64,000 nucleotides of DNA, taken from contig CM043958.1 of the NCBI GenBank assembly GCA_014529385.2, positions 150,358,793 through 150,422,792 on the forward strand, read 5' to 3'. The notes under the pieces were generated by a model, which worked only from the letters and a program-made list of their open reading frames with translations, searched no databases and had not been told where the DNA came from. The translations under genes were made by a program, and so were the position numbers. The stretch is from Adiantum capillus-veneris. Its lineage: Eukaryota > Streptophyta > Polypodiopsida > Polypodiales > Pteridaceae. Of the stretch, positions 33,495 to 45,418 are shown piece after piece; the first letter of the stretch is position 1, and each line of letters starts with the position of its first letter.

Positions 33495-34449
33495 CTACAT
33501 CTTATGAAGGCATCCTTCATTTCTTAAATTTAGTGCTAAGGCTAAATCCGTTATTTTTAAAGTTACACGCTTTGCATGCTCCATACAGGAGACGCCATCT
33601 TGAAAAAGCTGCACCAAAATATCTTCAGCAACATCCTATAAGGCGAGTAAAGCTACGCATTGTATTCTTGTAATGGAATCACTATATTCATCTATCATCT
33701 CTCTCACCACCCGAGAGAAGGCCGCTTTGGGTATGATCGGCTCAGTGCTCTTTTGGTATTTTCTGATCTCATGCAGAGCCACTGTGTCTGGCCTCTATCT
33801 CCGCTTTTTCTGTGTTGTTGGTGGTGGTGGAGGAGCCGCCTGCCTAGCCCATTGAGGAGGATCATCTTTGTATTTTTTTCTCCTCTCCTCTTGGGTTTGC
33901 TGCTCTTCTAGTGTCACCTTGTCCCTTTTTCTTTTTGCACATTGCTTGGCTCTCTGAGGGATTTTTGAAGGCTTTGAGCTCCCAGCCTTTGCTTGTTGGG
34001 TTGCTTGAGCTCTATCTTCTGCCGCCTTCTTCTCTGCCTCTGCTCATGCTTGTAAGTTGGCCAAATGAGCTCTCTCGGCCTCAGCTCTCTGCCTTTCCTC
34101 TTGCTCTCTCTGTCTTCTCTGCTCTTCTTGTACTGCCAAGGCTTTCTTTTCAACTGTCTCTTTCTTTTCCCTCTCCCTTTGTCTTTTCCTCCTCTTGGCA
34201 TCTTTTGCTTTAGATACCAGGTCGCTTGGTATTACCTTGATTTCTCTTTCTTTGATTCACGGTGAAAACTTTGGCGGCGTAGTATGTGGGGTGGCCTGAG
34301 CACCAATGCACAGGATATAACAAATTTTTGATAGGTGCACGCCTCTTTTCGTCACATACTATCCTTGGGCTGGTAAGAGAGTGATAGTGGATGTTTGAGC
34401 TTCCAACTCTTCTACATCCATCATGCCCTTCCATTTTGGGGCTATTCAA
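33495..34449 (-). pseudogene. coiled-coil protein with divergent CENH3-like histone H3 fold, interrupted
   Basis: The minus frame ending TAG 33497-33495 carries an H3 histone fold at its C-terminus (33495-33812): [18 protein letters not shown], then FSRVVREM, ITRIQCVALLAL, AEDILVQLFQDG and HAKRVTLKITDLALAL. These align with [39 protein letters not shown] and IHAKRVT of H3. Loop 1 is one residue longer than in H3, and ITR...AL.AL..AED resembles centromeric CENH3. Before it come a Pro/Gln-rich linker (PPPPPTTQKKRR) and about 110 residues of K/R/E/Q-rich heptad-like sequence (33900-34240), unlike a normal H3 tail. Two in-frame TAGs lie inside the fold (33797-33795, where H3 has Tyr; 33638-33636, where H3 has Gln) and a TGA at 34046-34044. 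A frame change at about 34210-34257 leads into an unrecognised 70-residue upstream block (YPVHWCSGHPTYY). The H3 identity is clear; the gene's origin is not. Confidence 0.8.
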
Positions 34450-36780
34450 GGCCCATGTTCACAAAAAATTGGGTTTTAGTGTGTTTGTAACTTGATAAAC
34501 TTACAAAACTTGGGCTATATACATACGAACATTCCCTTAAATTTTCAATTGGCTTTCTAAAAGAAACCCTTAGTGTTGTGTTGGGTTAGGAAGACTTTCA
34601 TTGTTTTCAGTGCATGATGGAGACTTACGTTTCATTTCACATCCTCATATGTCTTTACTTTTCTTGAACTCTATTGTTTTAGAATGCTAAAGCGAAGCTT
34701 CACCTTCCATAATTTTAGTAAATTTTACACACACACACATATCTTTTTTTTTTTGCATTCTATTGTTTTAAAATGTTAAAGTGAAGCTTCACTTTGCATA
34801 ATTCTAATAAATTTTATACACACACACATATTAATTAGTTCTTTTTATTTCACCTTTCATTTCACAACTTCACATGGCTTTACATTTCTTGTATTTTATA
34901 GCTTGATTTCGATCAATGTTAACGTTCGAAAAAGTCTCTTTTATTAAGCAGCTGCTGATTGAGTTTTCTCCTCACAAAGAAGAAAACCGAAAATACTAGC
35001 AAAAATTTTGAGATTTGTAAAAATTTTGGACGACTTTCTTACATATTTCATCGGGTTTTCTTCCATTTACCATGGTTTGCAGCTAGCTAGTCTCGATTTT
35101 CAATCGGCTCAAAACTAAGCTGAGGCAATCCTTTTCCAAACACTTATACCAATTTAATTCAACCTAACAATTTTATTACTTTCTTATTATTTTTAAATGC
35201 CGTCGTGACCCTTTCACTTCTTTTTATGGCCATTGGCCTTTGAAAAGCAAAGTTGATTCACCCTCAATTAGCTTTCACAAGGAAAAGTAAAGTCTGCCTT
35301 AAAAGTAAAGTAATGTCAACCCCTTTTTTTAAATTTGTCAGGTTGAAAGGTGTTGAAATGGTTCACAAGTGACAAGGTGCACAAAAATTAAACATTTTGT
35401 AAAGTTTTCTTTGAAGTGAACCTAAGAGTGACAAATGGAGGGCCTCTCCTTCCTCAAAAATTTTAAGCTCCATTATATATAGTATAGAGTATAGATGCGG
35501 GTAGCTCCCAATAAAGCCAACAGACATTATGATTTCTGTCTTATGCTTTCGTAGCTCAATTTGAGCACGAACATACATGTACTTCTTTTTTGTATATATA
35601 GTATACACTCGTATTATGTGAGTATTCAAAAAAAAAAAACTTTAAGACATTCATGATGGAAACATTTTATCTTCCAGTGTATTTGTTTGCCCATTTTATG
35701 GATTTGGTTTCATCCAGTATTGTTCATGATAGAGACTTTTCTGCATATTTTGGATTTGGTTTCATTCAAATGTCCGGTTGTCCCTGCCCTCCCTAGTGGT
35801 GGAAGGGACTTAGCTTATAGCGTGTTTTTGCTTTTCGAGCTTGGTGGCTGCTCTCTTCCCTTGCAAAGGAAGTACGATCACCCGGCCTTGTTTGAGCTTT
35901 TCGCGGGGTGACCCTGCTTCTTGCGTGTGTTGTTCGATGGTTCATGGACAGATAGTTGCTACTCATTTGACTTCGGTTGCTTCTTTGCAAGTTTGGTTCT
36001 TTGGTTGTTGTTTTAGAATGGTTGGATGGTAGTTGTGGGAATATGGGAGCATGCAACCCTCTAGTGGCAGCAGATGGTGCATGGTGGCACTTTCATCCTC
36101 CTGCTTAGTCTTTCTTGGTGATGCTTGTTGGGCTCTTGGTGGATCCTTGTGTCATGCGAGTTGTGCCTACATGGAGGACATGTCAAGTTGGGGTGACAAA
36201 TCTCTCATCAGCCTGTGAAGTTTGGTGGCTAATGGACACCTGGCTTGGCCGTGAGGCCCAAATGATGCTTTGCGGTTTTCCGAAGCCTTACTCGATGTTT
36301 TGGTTCACTTTTTGATGATAGATTTGGGAGGATGCTAACTTGGCTTATAGACATGCTTGAAGCATAACTTCTCATGAAGTTTTGCGTCGTTTCGGCGATT
36401 CCTTCCCGATTTGTCTTTGTCTTGCCCAAAGAGGTTAGGGTTTTTTTGGTTGACCTAAACACGCGTTGGTGGTCATAGAGGTGTTCTTTTAGGTTAAGGT
36501 TAACCCTCTGTCAGGTCTTGTAGCTACCAGTTGGGTGGTTAATATGTTACGGCCCCGTTTCGGTTTCTTCCCCACGATGTCACATTGCACTTTTTTGAAG
36601 TTTTTCGTGACAAAGAGAGTATAGAACAAGAGAAGCTCATGGTAACAAGTCTACCTTTCATATATGGCGTTGGTCGGTGTGTCGTGTGCATCGTACGGAG
36701 TTGTAGAAGGTCCGAGTGCTCTAGGTTTCTCAAGCTCTCTCTCACTTGTGAATAGTGAAAATGAGATACTAAGTGGGCCC
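34450..36780. other. no gene recognised; contains a tandem duplication and a Helitron-like end
   Basis: Upstream of the histone-fold gene I cannot find further exons with confidence. A segment with AAAGYGAAGCTTCACYTTSCATAATT occurs twice (34671-34742 and 34760-34831). Frames at 35687-36315 are short and overlapping and show no motif. Confidence 0.4.
35380..35495 (-). mobile_element. Helitron-like 5' terminus, minus strand
   Basis: On the minus strand A|TCTATACTCTATACTATAT is followed by ATAATGG, like the termini at 8615, 9441 and 14272. No 3' end was placed. Confidence 0.4.
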
Positions 36781-37795
36781 AAAGAAACTTATATCAGGGT
36801 TCCCTGGACCACTCCTTACCAAATTTGAGATGTGACCCTGTCTTGTTGTGAAATGTACTTTAGGCTCAAAAATTTCTTCATATGGACTCCGATTGCTCTG
36901 TTTTTGGAAAATTTGTCATTTCGTCCAAAAATTGATCACATCGGCTTTCCGCAACTTTTCTCATAATTGCACCCCGTCGTCACCATAAAATGTCGTTCAA
37001 TTACTGATCACTCCCATATTTTTCTTTTGTCACCAATCGCTATTTTATCTATTTTTCTTTGTTTTTTGTGGAAAATAATTAAAAATAAAGGAAAATATAT
37101 AACTTGACCCGAAAATTATCCAAAAATCAAGATAATTAGATAATAGCATAATAAACCACTATATACAGATAGCTTTGTTTTGCGGGCTATGTGGGGTTCA
37201 TTGGGGTGTACTTTTGTGAAATCTGTCTGTTTGCTTATGACTCATCAAACCTTGTTGTGGACAAGGGTATTTACCCACTGACTTGCTTTGCCTGCATTGT
37301 ATCTCTCTTTGGAATCCATTGTTGAACAATGTGTGTTTGGAAGGGCTGCCTCCCTTTATCCCTCGGTTGTCTGAATCAGATTGTATATTCACAGTGTTCT
37401 GACTCCAGTTAAGTTGTACATTATATCTTCTCTTTCAAGGTTTCCCTAGAAATAAGGCATGCCGTGTGGACGTATCTTCTACCACATAGAATTTATGCGG
37501 ATAGACTTGTTGGTTTACTTGTACTATGAGCACCGTCCATCCCATTACCTTGATCGAGTGTTCTGAATAACTGTGGAGTTTTTGTTTTGTCTCCTGGAAT
37601 TGATTGTCAAGTTCAAGCTACTTGTAAAGGTTGTAGGAGATCAAGTTTCCTTGAGCACCCGAATCAAGCATTGCTGTCGGCCTTCACTTGATTGTGTCCT
37701 AGTTGGACAACAATTTTTTGATCTTGCATGTTCTTTGTGTCAAAGTCTGTTACTTGAATGGCATTAATATTCAGAGGTGGTCCATGTTGTTGTCG

Positions 37796-40700
37796 CTATC
37801 GAAGAAGCTTTCTTTTTGCTATTTGTTCCTTGGCCTCTGCTTGAGCTTCTGTAACAACCTTCTGTTTCTCTTGCGCCCGTTTCTTTGTGTGATGGATTTG
37901 TTGAAGCATATTTGGGGTTAGTGATAGATGAAGTTTGTTTAGTTGACATCCACTAATCCAGTTAGGCATTTCTTTCCCATCCAATGTGGCAAGCTTAATG
38001 GCCCCACTTGGTGATAAGTCTTTGATCACAAAGGGTCCGTCCCTCGCTTTTTAAGTTTCTTAGCATGTTGTTTTAACATATAAATCAAGACATAATTGCA
38101 TGTTTTGAATTTTTTGGATTGTACATGCTTATCATAAAATTCTTTTTGTCTTCATTTTTGCGCATAGATGGAAGCTACTACTTTCAAGGGAAACTCATCT
38201 AGCTTTTCAAGGTCATCTATTTGTGAAGACATTTCATGACCTGTCCAATGTAGATATTTTGTTACACTCAGTGTTGGCATTAAGAATTCCATAAGCAGTA
38301 TAGCATTAAGTCCAAACACCATGTTGTACGGTGTTGTTCCTATCGAGGTTTTGTAAGTAATTCTATAAGCACATAATGCTGAATGTAACTTCTGATCCCA
38401 ATCCGTTCTAGACTCTGACACTATCTTAGTTAAGATTGTACATAGAGTCTTATTCATAGCTTCTGCTTGGCCATTAGACTTTGGGTGGCAGGGAGATGGC
38501 TTCTTATGAACGATCATGAAGTCTTCGTGAAGATTTTTGATCATCTCATTTATAAAATGTGTGCCTCAATCAGTGGAAATTTTTGTAGGTAGACCATATC
38601 TAACAAAGACATTTTTATATAGAAATTGTGCAGTAGTCTTGGCATCAACTTTTTGTGTAGCTTTAGCTTTGATCCATTTAGTGAGATAATATGTGGCCAC
38701 CTCAATGATATACTGACCATGTGTCTTGTAAGCAGGGGGTGAGATTGGTCCTACAAAGTCTATTCCGCACTTAGCAAAATCACTAGCCCCCATGGGTCAT
38801 TGGCTGTAAGGGAATCTCATCCCGCTTTAATGGCACGTTGGTTCATTGACAAGACTCACATCGTTCTGTATGTTCGTTTGCGTCCATTTGTAATGTTGGC
38901 CACCATATTCCAGAGGTGAGGATAATTTTTGCTGTCTTTTCCCTTGAGAAATGGCCTCCACTAATCCCTTCATGTGCTTGTTCTAGGACTGGAATGTACA
39001 TGTTCTATATTGCACACAACCTAAGCTGGTTATCCTTTCCTCTTTTATAAAGCTAAAGATTCTAATTCTATCACTCTCTTCTGTGCTCTGGTGATATTTT
39101 CAAGAAATGTTTGTTTTTCCAAGAAGTGAACAATGTACTGACTCCATCTTGGCGTAAGTGTTATTTGAAACAATGTCGCATGTTCTATGGGTGGGCTTGA
39201 TCTGCATTTGGCACAACTAGTTACGTAATCATAAACATCAACACGCATTTTTGGGCAGTACGCTCCTAATTGTCGCAGGCGTTGGAAAGTTTTGTGGATG
39301 AACAATGAAATGTTAAATTCTCATTATGTGCTTCCAGCAAATAGGTTTCATATTCCTCAGGGTTTATGCACACTCGTAGGATACCGTTGGAACCTAGATT
39401 ATATAAACCTCCACCAATACTGAAAGTTCTTAGCTTGCCGAGTCCTTCTTCGTTTAAGGTCTTGGTCCATTTTGTCGAATTCTTCGCCCTGTGATAGTAG
39501 TTTTACGATCTCTTGGGACCACTTAGGTACCATTTCTATATTGAAGAGATATGCATCCGGGAGATCATCATCCACACCCTCTGGAGCTTCTTCATTTGGT
39601 AATCCAAAAAGGTGGCCTGCTCTAACATGCATCTTCCCCTTTTTAACCACTACCGTAAAGTCAAACTCCAGCAATATGATGAACCATCTTATTATTGACG
39701 AATAGGTTTATGCTATGTGTGCAAGAATGGTGGGTATGTAAGAGAGGTGTAAGAGTGGTCAAAGGATGCAACTTTTTGTCCCAAAAAAGAGGGGAACAAC
39801 TTTTTGATTTTCGGCCTTCCATAACTTCTACATACTATCTCCAATTTGAGCGAAGATTATAGATCCGTAATCTACAAGTCAAGCTCTTTCCATAGATATG
39901 TTACATGATATGATTTTGTCTGCTAGATTTTAAATTTCATTTTGGGAGAGAAATTTGAATTCAAATAAACTAGCCGTTTTGTCTGTTTGAATTCAAAATC
40001 TATCCTTTGATTGCTTTTTTAATACTAGAGGTTTGACTCCCTTAAACTGCCAAATAAAGAGGCCCTCCTAGACCCCATTATCTTCCTAATTTGTATAAAA
40101 GGGCTTGATGGTTTGTGAAAAACACAAACTTATTTGTGAGGAGATAATGCCAAAATTTCTTAACAACATAAATCATTCCAAGCCCCTCTCTTTCGGTGGT
40201 TGTGTAATTCTTTTTGGCACTATTTAGTTGTCGGCTGGAATAGCTGACTGGGAATCCATGGTTTCCTCTCTTGGTTGAGCCAGAATACATCATATAGCAA
40301 ATGCAGATGCATCTATATGAACGTGAAATATTTTTTCCCAATCACATGCCTTTAGCATAGGGGCAGATAGAAGGGCATCTTTTAATTTCTTAACTGATTT
40401 CTTGCACTTATTTGTCTATTCAAAGATCACTATAAGTCTATAGGGGTGTTGGGCAACAATTGCATACATGTGTATGAACCTCCTGTAATAACCACAATGT
40501 CCCATAAAGCACTGTACTTGCTTTGCATTTATTGGCTTAAGAATTTTGACAATCACTTTAATCTTATCCAAATCTGTGGATATGCCATTCTCCGAGACTA
40601 TATGTCCCAAGATTCGTCCTTGTCTTTCCATGGAAACACACTTTTCTGGATTAAGACAGATCCTATATGTCCTGCATTTCTCAAATACCTTTTTGAGGTG

Positions 40701-41014
40701 TTCCGTATGTTCCTCCCTTTGGAGAGAGTGTACACATAAGTCATCCATAGAGATTTCTAGGAAGATTCTCAAGTATTCCTTGAAAGCGTGGCAAATGCCA
40801 TTTTATATTGGTCCTCAGGTGCAATTGCAAGTTGCTTGTAGCCATAGAATCCATCCAAGAAGGAATATGCACGCTTTCCTGCCACGCGTTCAAGGACGTG
40901 GTCTGTAATTGGTAAGGGATAGTTATCCGTTATCGTGGCTGCATTGACTTTTTTGAGGTTGACACATACTCGTAGTTTACCATAATTTTTGTTTACCACA
41001 ATGATTGGAGACAC
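37796..41014 (-). pseudogene. pol: Ty3/gypsy pol remnant, minus strand
   Basis: Broken minus frames in pol order. RT: 41014-40769 (IIVVNKNYGKLRVCVNLKKV, YSFLDGFYGYKQLAIAPEDQ) and 40772-40416 with SMDDLCVHS in place of the YxDD box. RNase H: 40341-40091 (YSSRQLNSAKKNYTTTEREG, NHQALLY), then after an insertion 39690-39399 (IIRWFIILLEFDF). Integrase: zinc-binding part 39305-39045 (YCPKMRVDVYDYVTSCAKC); core 38793-38152 with Asp in KCGIDFVGPI, Asp in KISTD followed by TGA instead of the usual Arg codon, and Glu in SNGQAEAMNKTL. A Lys/Glu-rich C-terminus ends near 37796. Numerous shifts make it inactive. It belongs with the gag and leader at 41.2-44.1 kb. Confidence 0.9.
39706..40090 (-). mobile_element. 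insertion of about 380 bp inside RNase H
   Basis: Between the two RNase H halves is AT-rich non-coding sequence. Its right end (minus strand) reads ATTAGGAAGATAATGGGGTC, then TAGGAGGGCCTCTTTATTTG, the module also found at 23404. Its left end contains ATGGTGGGTATGTAAGAGAG, resembling 23495-23540. No clear terminal inverted repeat; a possible ATAAT duplication flanks it. Likely a short non-autonomous element. Confidence 0.5.
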
Positions 41015-41269
41015 CCAATCAATGTGTTCTATCTTATATATAAACTCTGCCTCCTTTAGCTTATCGATCTCTGACTTGATACGCTTAGCAAAGGTGTCAT
41101 TGTACGTGTATGGCCTCTGTCTGCTAGGTTCTGCATCAGGTTTTAAAGGATAGCAACAAAAAATCTCTTAGTCAATGTGGCTAGATGTGTAATTGTTCTA
41201 GGGGTATGATTTGAAACCAAGTTAAAGCCTTTTCCTTTTTAGGGTCATTCCAAATCCCTCGAATTTTAT

Positions 41270-41850
41270 AAATTCTCTTTGCTAAGATCTTAGCACTTAC
41301 CTAAAGCTAGCTAAGTGGTCATACAGATCCCTAGATCCACTATATTTTTAAACCCATTTTTGAAGATCTGTTGGTATGCCTCTTTGATTATGCTCTACAC
41401 CTAATCTCTTGGACGATGGTCCTACATTCTAAGCCTTCAAACTAGTTGGTGGTGGGTAGTGGTGACTCATGTAGCCGTTTTTAGGCTCTAGTGTCACTTA
41501 ATTTTTCCTCCATTTAAGGTGAGTTCCACTCCTCTCACCCAATTTTCATCCCTAAGGTGGGTTTTGTGGACTGTATTGCCCCGTTGATTGGCCATACTGC
41601 CAAATGATCTTTTTGTTTGCTCAACCTTTCAAGCTATTTTTGGATCAATTCCCAAGATCCAATCTTTGATTGAATAGCCCTTATATTTGGTATGTTGTAC
41701 CTCTCTAGGGGTCTTCATAACAAAATTATTGTTAAAACAATCTTTGAGATGCATGGGAGTATTTGTTGATCTTTTCTCCTTGATCTCAAAAACATAAATG
41801 ATCTTCAAAGGTGCTAAGTGTCCTGGCTTTGCATGAGTTGTCCACAAAAG
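41270..41850 (-). pseudogene. gag: gypsy gag N-terminal region, minus strand
   Basis: The minus frame 41847-41629 has MWTTHAKPGHLAPLKIIYVF and NNNFVMKTPREVQHTKYKG, closely matching the plus-strand relative at 21330-21530 (LLWTSHAKLGQLMPMKIIY, NNFVMMT). Decayed sequence continuing to about 41270 matches 21661-21890, including the gag start. The gag core, zinc knuckles and protease found in the plus copy are missing here; sequence passes into pol within a few hundred bases. This shows the two elements are one family and together nearly cover its internal region. Confidence 0.75.
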
Positions 41851-42858
41851 TCCTTGGCATTATTTTCCTCCTAGAGTCCTAGTCATGAGTATATCAATCT
41901 TGATATGCTTCAATGGCTTTGTGTACTTGATTATAAACCTCCAATTTAAGCACCAGTGTTCCTTCCTTGGCGGTCATGTCTCGAATTTGTGTATCAATTT
42001 CTAGTCTCCACTTATCCCACAGTGTCAAAATTATAATTTTCAAATATTGGGTTTTGTTTCTATCCATGTACAAAGTTTCCTACTTGTTGGCTCTAACCTA
42101 CTCCTCAAACTCAACACCATGGCCATCAACTCAAACTACATACTCCTCATTGGGGTCTAAATAAATCTAGGCTCCATGGGTATTGGTTTTATTGAAGGTC
42201 AATATATGATTAAATCATAGCAAGGTTCAAATACTTGAATGAGTGAGAAGGAAGACATGTCTTTGGTTAAGTCAAAATACGTGTTAGACACTGCTTCAAC
42301 TATGGTCTCTAGTGCCCCCTTGGTAGGCACTTTCTTCAATCAACACCTTGCTTTCCGTTTCCTTATTGAATCTCTGATTTACAAATACTCGCCCAGACTT
42401 AAGGTACATAAAGACGTATGATGCTTAAGGGAATCAAATACTTGACCAATTATTCCAATACCAACCATATTCAATTGTTAAGAATCTCTTGTCCTAAGTT
42501 ATATCCAAGTTGTGAGCTTGAATCTAGCAAGTCCTACAAGACCACACAATTTGCCTATAAGTCTATCATTTATAAAATCTTGGGAAGAGATTCCAAATGT
42601 CTGATCCTATGTTGTCACAAACATTCCAAGATCTATCAAACAAAACAAGCACATGCAAGGAATATGGTAAAAATTTTACAGTCCCAAATTGAAAAAAAAA
42701 GCCAAAGGACCAATCTGCAACCTTCAATTTTTGAAAAATCCAATTTCTTTTAGGAAATAGTGTCCAAAAGACTCCAAATTTTGCAAGCTACCTATGGAAT
42801 AGGTACTCTACCCTTGGTAACCCAAAAAAACAAAAACTTTCCACTCTGGAGAGCAAAC

Positions 42859-43810
42859 GATAATAAGAACAATTATTATCTCTTGGCCTAAAAATTCATT
42901 ATTTTTCACTTGAAATGATGCACATTGATTATTGATGTGGTCAAGGAGCTCTGAATCAATTTGTAACAAATTTGGACAAGTTTTGTATAGTTTTCACCAA
43001 TTTTCAACAGTTTGTAGACTTTGATACTAAACAACTATCAATTTCATTTAAAACTACTCCAAATCACTTGAATTTTGCCACATGCACTATCTTACTAATA
43101 TATATTAAGGTCCCTACAAGAAAAGTTAAAAAATCTTGTGTTTCTTATCATTTGATAATAAGTGCAATTATTATCTTCTAAAAAATGGAGATATGTTCCA
43201 CGTTTCTACACCCACACTATTTGACAAGTTTCACAAGGTTTGGATTAATTTGCAAGTCTCAAGCCCACTTTTTGTAATTACTCCTAGATTTCATAGTAAA
43301 GTTGGTAAAGTTATCACTCAATAGCTCAAATTTGAAACATAAGCTTAATTTAACATGTGGTATGCACAAATGATGAAAATTTGGCTATTTTGAAGATCTT
43401 GATAATGAGTGTGATTTTTATCTAGGTGCCCAAATTTGCAATATTTTTTAGCTAGTACAAGAGGTCTGTTAACAAGCTTCAACAATTTTGGAGTAGTTTT
43501 GATCTACTTACTTTCACTTACTAGTTGTTGAGAGACAAAAGCAAATTTGGCATCAATTTTCAACTCAAATGTCATCAAAGCTTCTCGATCCTTCAAAAAC
43601 TTCTTACATTTCACCTTGGCAAGCTCAACCCTTGACCCAAAATCCAACTTTAGCACTCAAAAAATAAACATGATTATTATCTTTCAGCCTGAAATTTTAC
43701 TTTTTAACAAGTTTAATGTTGGTAGGTCTTATATAATGTACGTCAAGCACTTTTGGCAAGAGGAAATCAAATTTACATGTAGATATGACACGGGAGATAA
43801 TAATCATTAG
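42859..43810 (-). repeat. palindrome array in the leader of the second gypsy copy
   Basis: Palindromic 22-nt sites with half-site GATAATAA..TTATTATC occur at 42859-42880 and 43154-43175, decayed ones at 43401-43422 and 43672-43692, and a half-site at about 43796-43809. Spacing is about 295, 247, 271 and 124 bp. The number and order mirror the plus copy (half-site, then four full sites at 286-292 bp). The sequence has drifted from GTAAATAATCG to GATAATAAGTG-like forms, yet symmetry is kept at two sites. Confidence 0.75.
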
Positions 43811-43859
43811 TTTTACAAACATTTAAACATTTTCTTCAATGCTAGTTTTAGCTTACCAT

Positions 43860-44110
43860 AATGCTCCTACATCGCCCATAAGATCAATTTTTGAGTTGAA
43901 CCACTGTTTGGTGGAGTTTATAACCTAAAACTCTAAAAATCACAGAAACAACCTCACTGATGATCCTTTAAAGATTGAGATAGTTTAGAAATCCACCTTA
44001 GTGATTACTTAACCCACTCCTAATCAAAACACAACAAGGGTAGTGGAAAGTGTTCACAAACACTAAACTTTGTTTTTTGATTTTATGACGAGTGTCAACT
44101 TTGAGACTCT
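43860..44110 (-). repeat. gypsy leader, 5' part
   Basis: The reverse complement of about 43990-44100 (GTGTTTGTGAACACTTTCC, AGGAGTGGGTTAAGTA, AAGGTGGATTTCTAAAC) follows 19060-19145 of the plus copy (GTGTTTGTGGACACTTTCC, AGGAGTAGAGTAAGTA, GAGGTGGATTTCAAAAC). Weaker similarity continues outward to about 44300. A primer-binding site was not identifiable. Confidence 0.55.
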
Positions 44111-44299
44111 CACATAGTCCAACTCATCAATCACTCAAAACATCTTAATCTAATCCAATAGGGTCTTCAATAAGTATGACTACTCCCAGGTCACGTTTAC
44201 ATAGTTGAAGACCTTTCCAAGTTTATCAAAAGAACATAAAAAGTTTACAATGATGGCCCATAAATTTACAACTTAGTTGTGCAACTAACACACTAACAC

Positions 44300-45418
44300 C
44301 CACTAATGCTGTTCAATGGTCATAAAAATGACTTGAAGACACAAATTTTTGAATCAATGTTCAACTCCTAGATGGTACTTTGGAAAGAGCGTTAGAGGAT
44401 ACGGTAGCTAAAAAAGAAGTCCTAAACTATACAAGTTATTGCAAACTGATAGACAAACCACTTTTCACGCAATAATTTAAAGCTCAAGACTGCAAATAAA
44501 GGCCTCATGACATGGGCTATGCCAATGTCAACGTCATTATTGAACGACATCAGTGCCCATGTCACGTAATGGGCTATGCCCCAACATCAAGCACCAATTT
44601 CATGTAATCAGTGGCCCCAACATCAACAAAGCAATAATTTAAATTTTTAGGAGCATGATGGATGTGTACCTACGAGACTACACCATAATGGTCAATTGAG
44701 ACTATACAATTTGTGAGCAATGGCCACACCCAAGAAGTTTCATTGGTCACAATGGACTATGAATGGCATGTACTTCAATTTAGTGATACTCCAATAGCCG
44801 ACAATCAACTTAGCATTCAAAAAACTTCAAGTATGCGGGAAACCAAGCAAGCTTGGCTACTCAAGTCAGTGATCCACCAAGCCCCTACCTTATTTGGGTC
44901 CCCAAAAACAAAATCCTATATACATCCACTATCAAACCTTGAACAACAAATTATAGCCATCCTCGCCTCTAGTCAAGTCCACACTCAGTCAAAGCCACCC
45001 ATCTATTGACGGATTCCTCTAAAGTGCAACCCTCAATCACCAAACATACAATGAATTTGGCTACCAAAACAACCCACATCACCCTCAACAAGCAATGATA
45101 TGGTCTAGAGCCTTAAAGATAAACATAACATAGTCCCAAAAGCCTCTATTACCCCACAACTAAAATAGGTATGGTGGGAAAATTCTTGCTATCACACAGA
45201 ACCACCCAATGGGCTTTCCATCAAGGAATAAACAATCAATTTGCATAATCTTCTTTTTGAATGTTTAACACCATAGGAATCTTTGCTAATAAATATCCTT
45301 GAGCATATTTCTCAAGAATCGCTTTTTGCACAACATATTGTTTCATGATGCATTGACCTCACTAGCATAACAGGGCCACCTTCCACTGTCATAAAATCTG
45401 ATATCTAACCAACCCAAA
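44300..45418. other. no gene recognised
   Basis: A 98-codon plus frame at 44713-45009 has no recognisable motif. I see no repeat boundary except the LTR start at 45419. Confidence 0.35.

Noticed and set aside
33660-34265. Plus-strand open frames rich in Leu, Ser and Phe
   Set aside because: They are antisense to the K/E/R-rich coiled-coil gene on the minus strand.
43860-44450. tRNA-Asp primer-binding site for the minus-strand gypsy copy
   Set aside because: I looked on the minus strand for a TGGCGYCGTTGCC match beyond the leader and found none clear enough to report.
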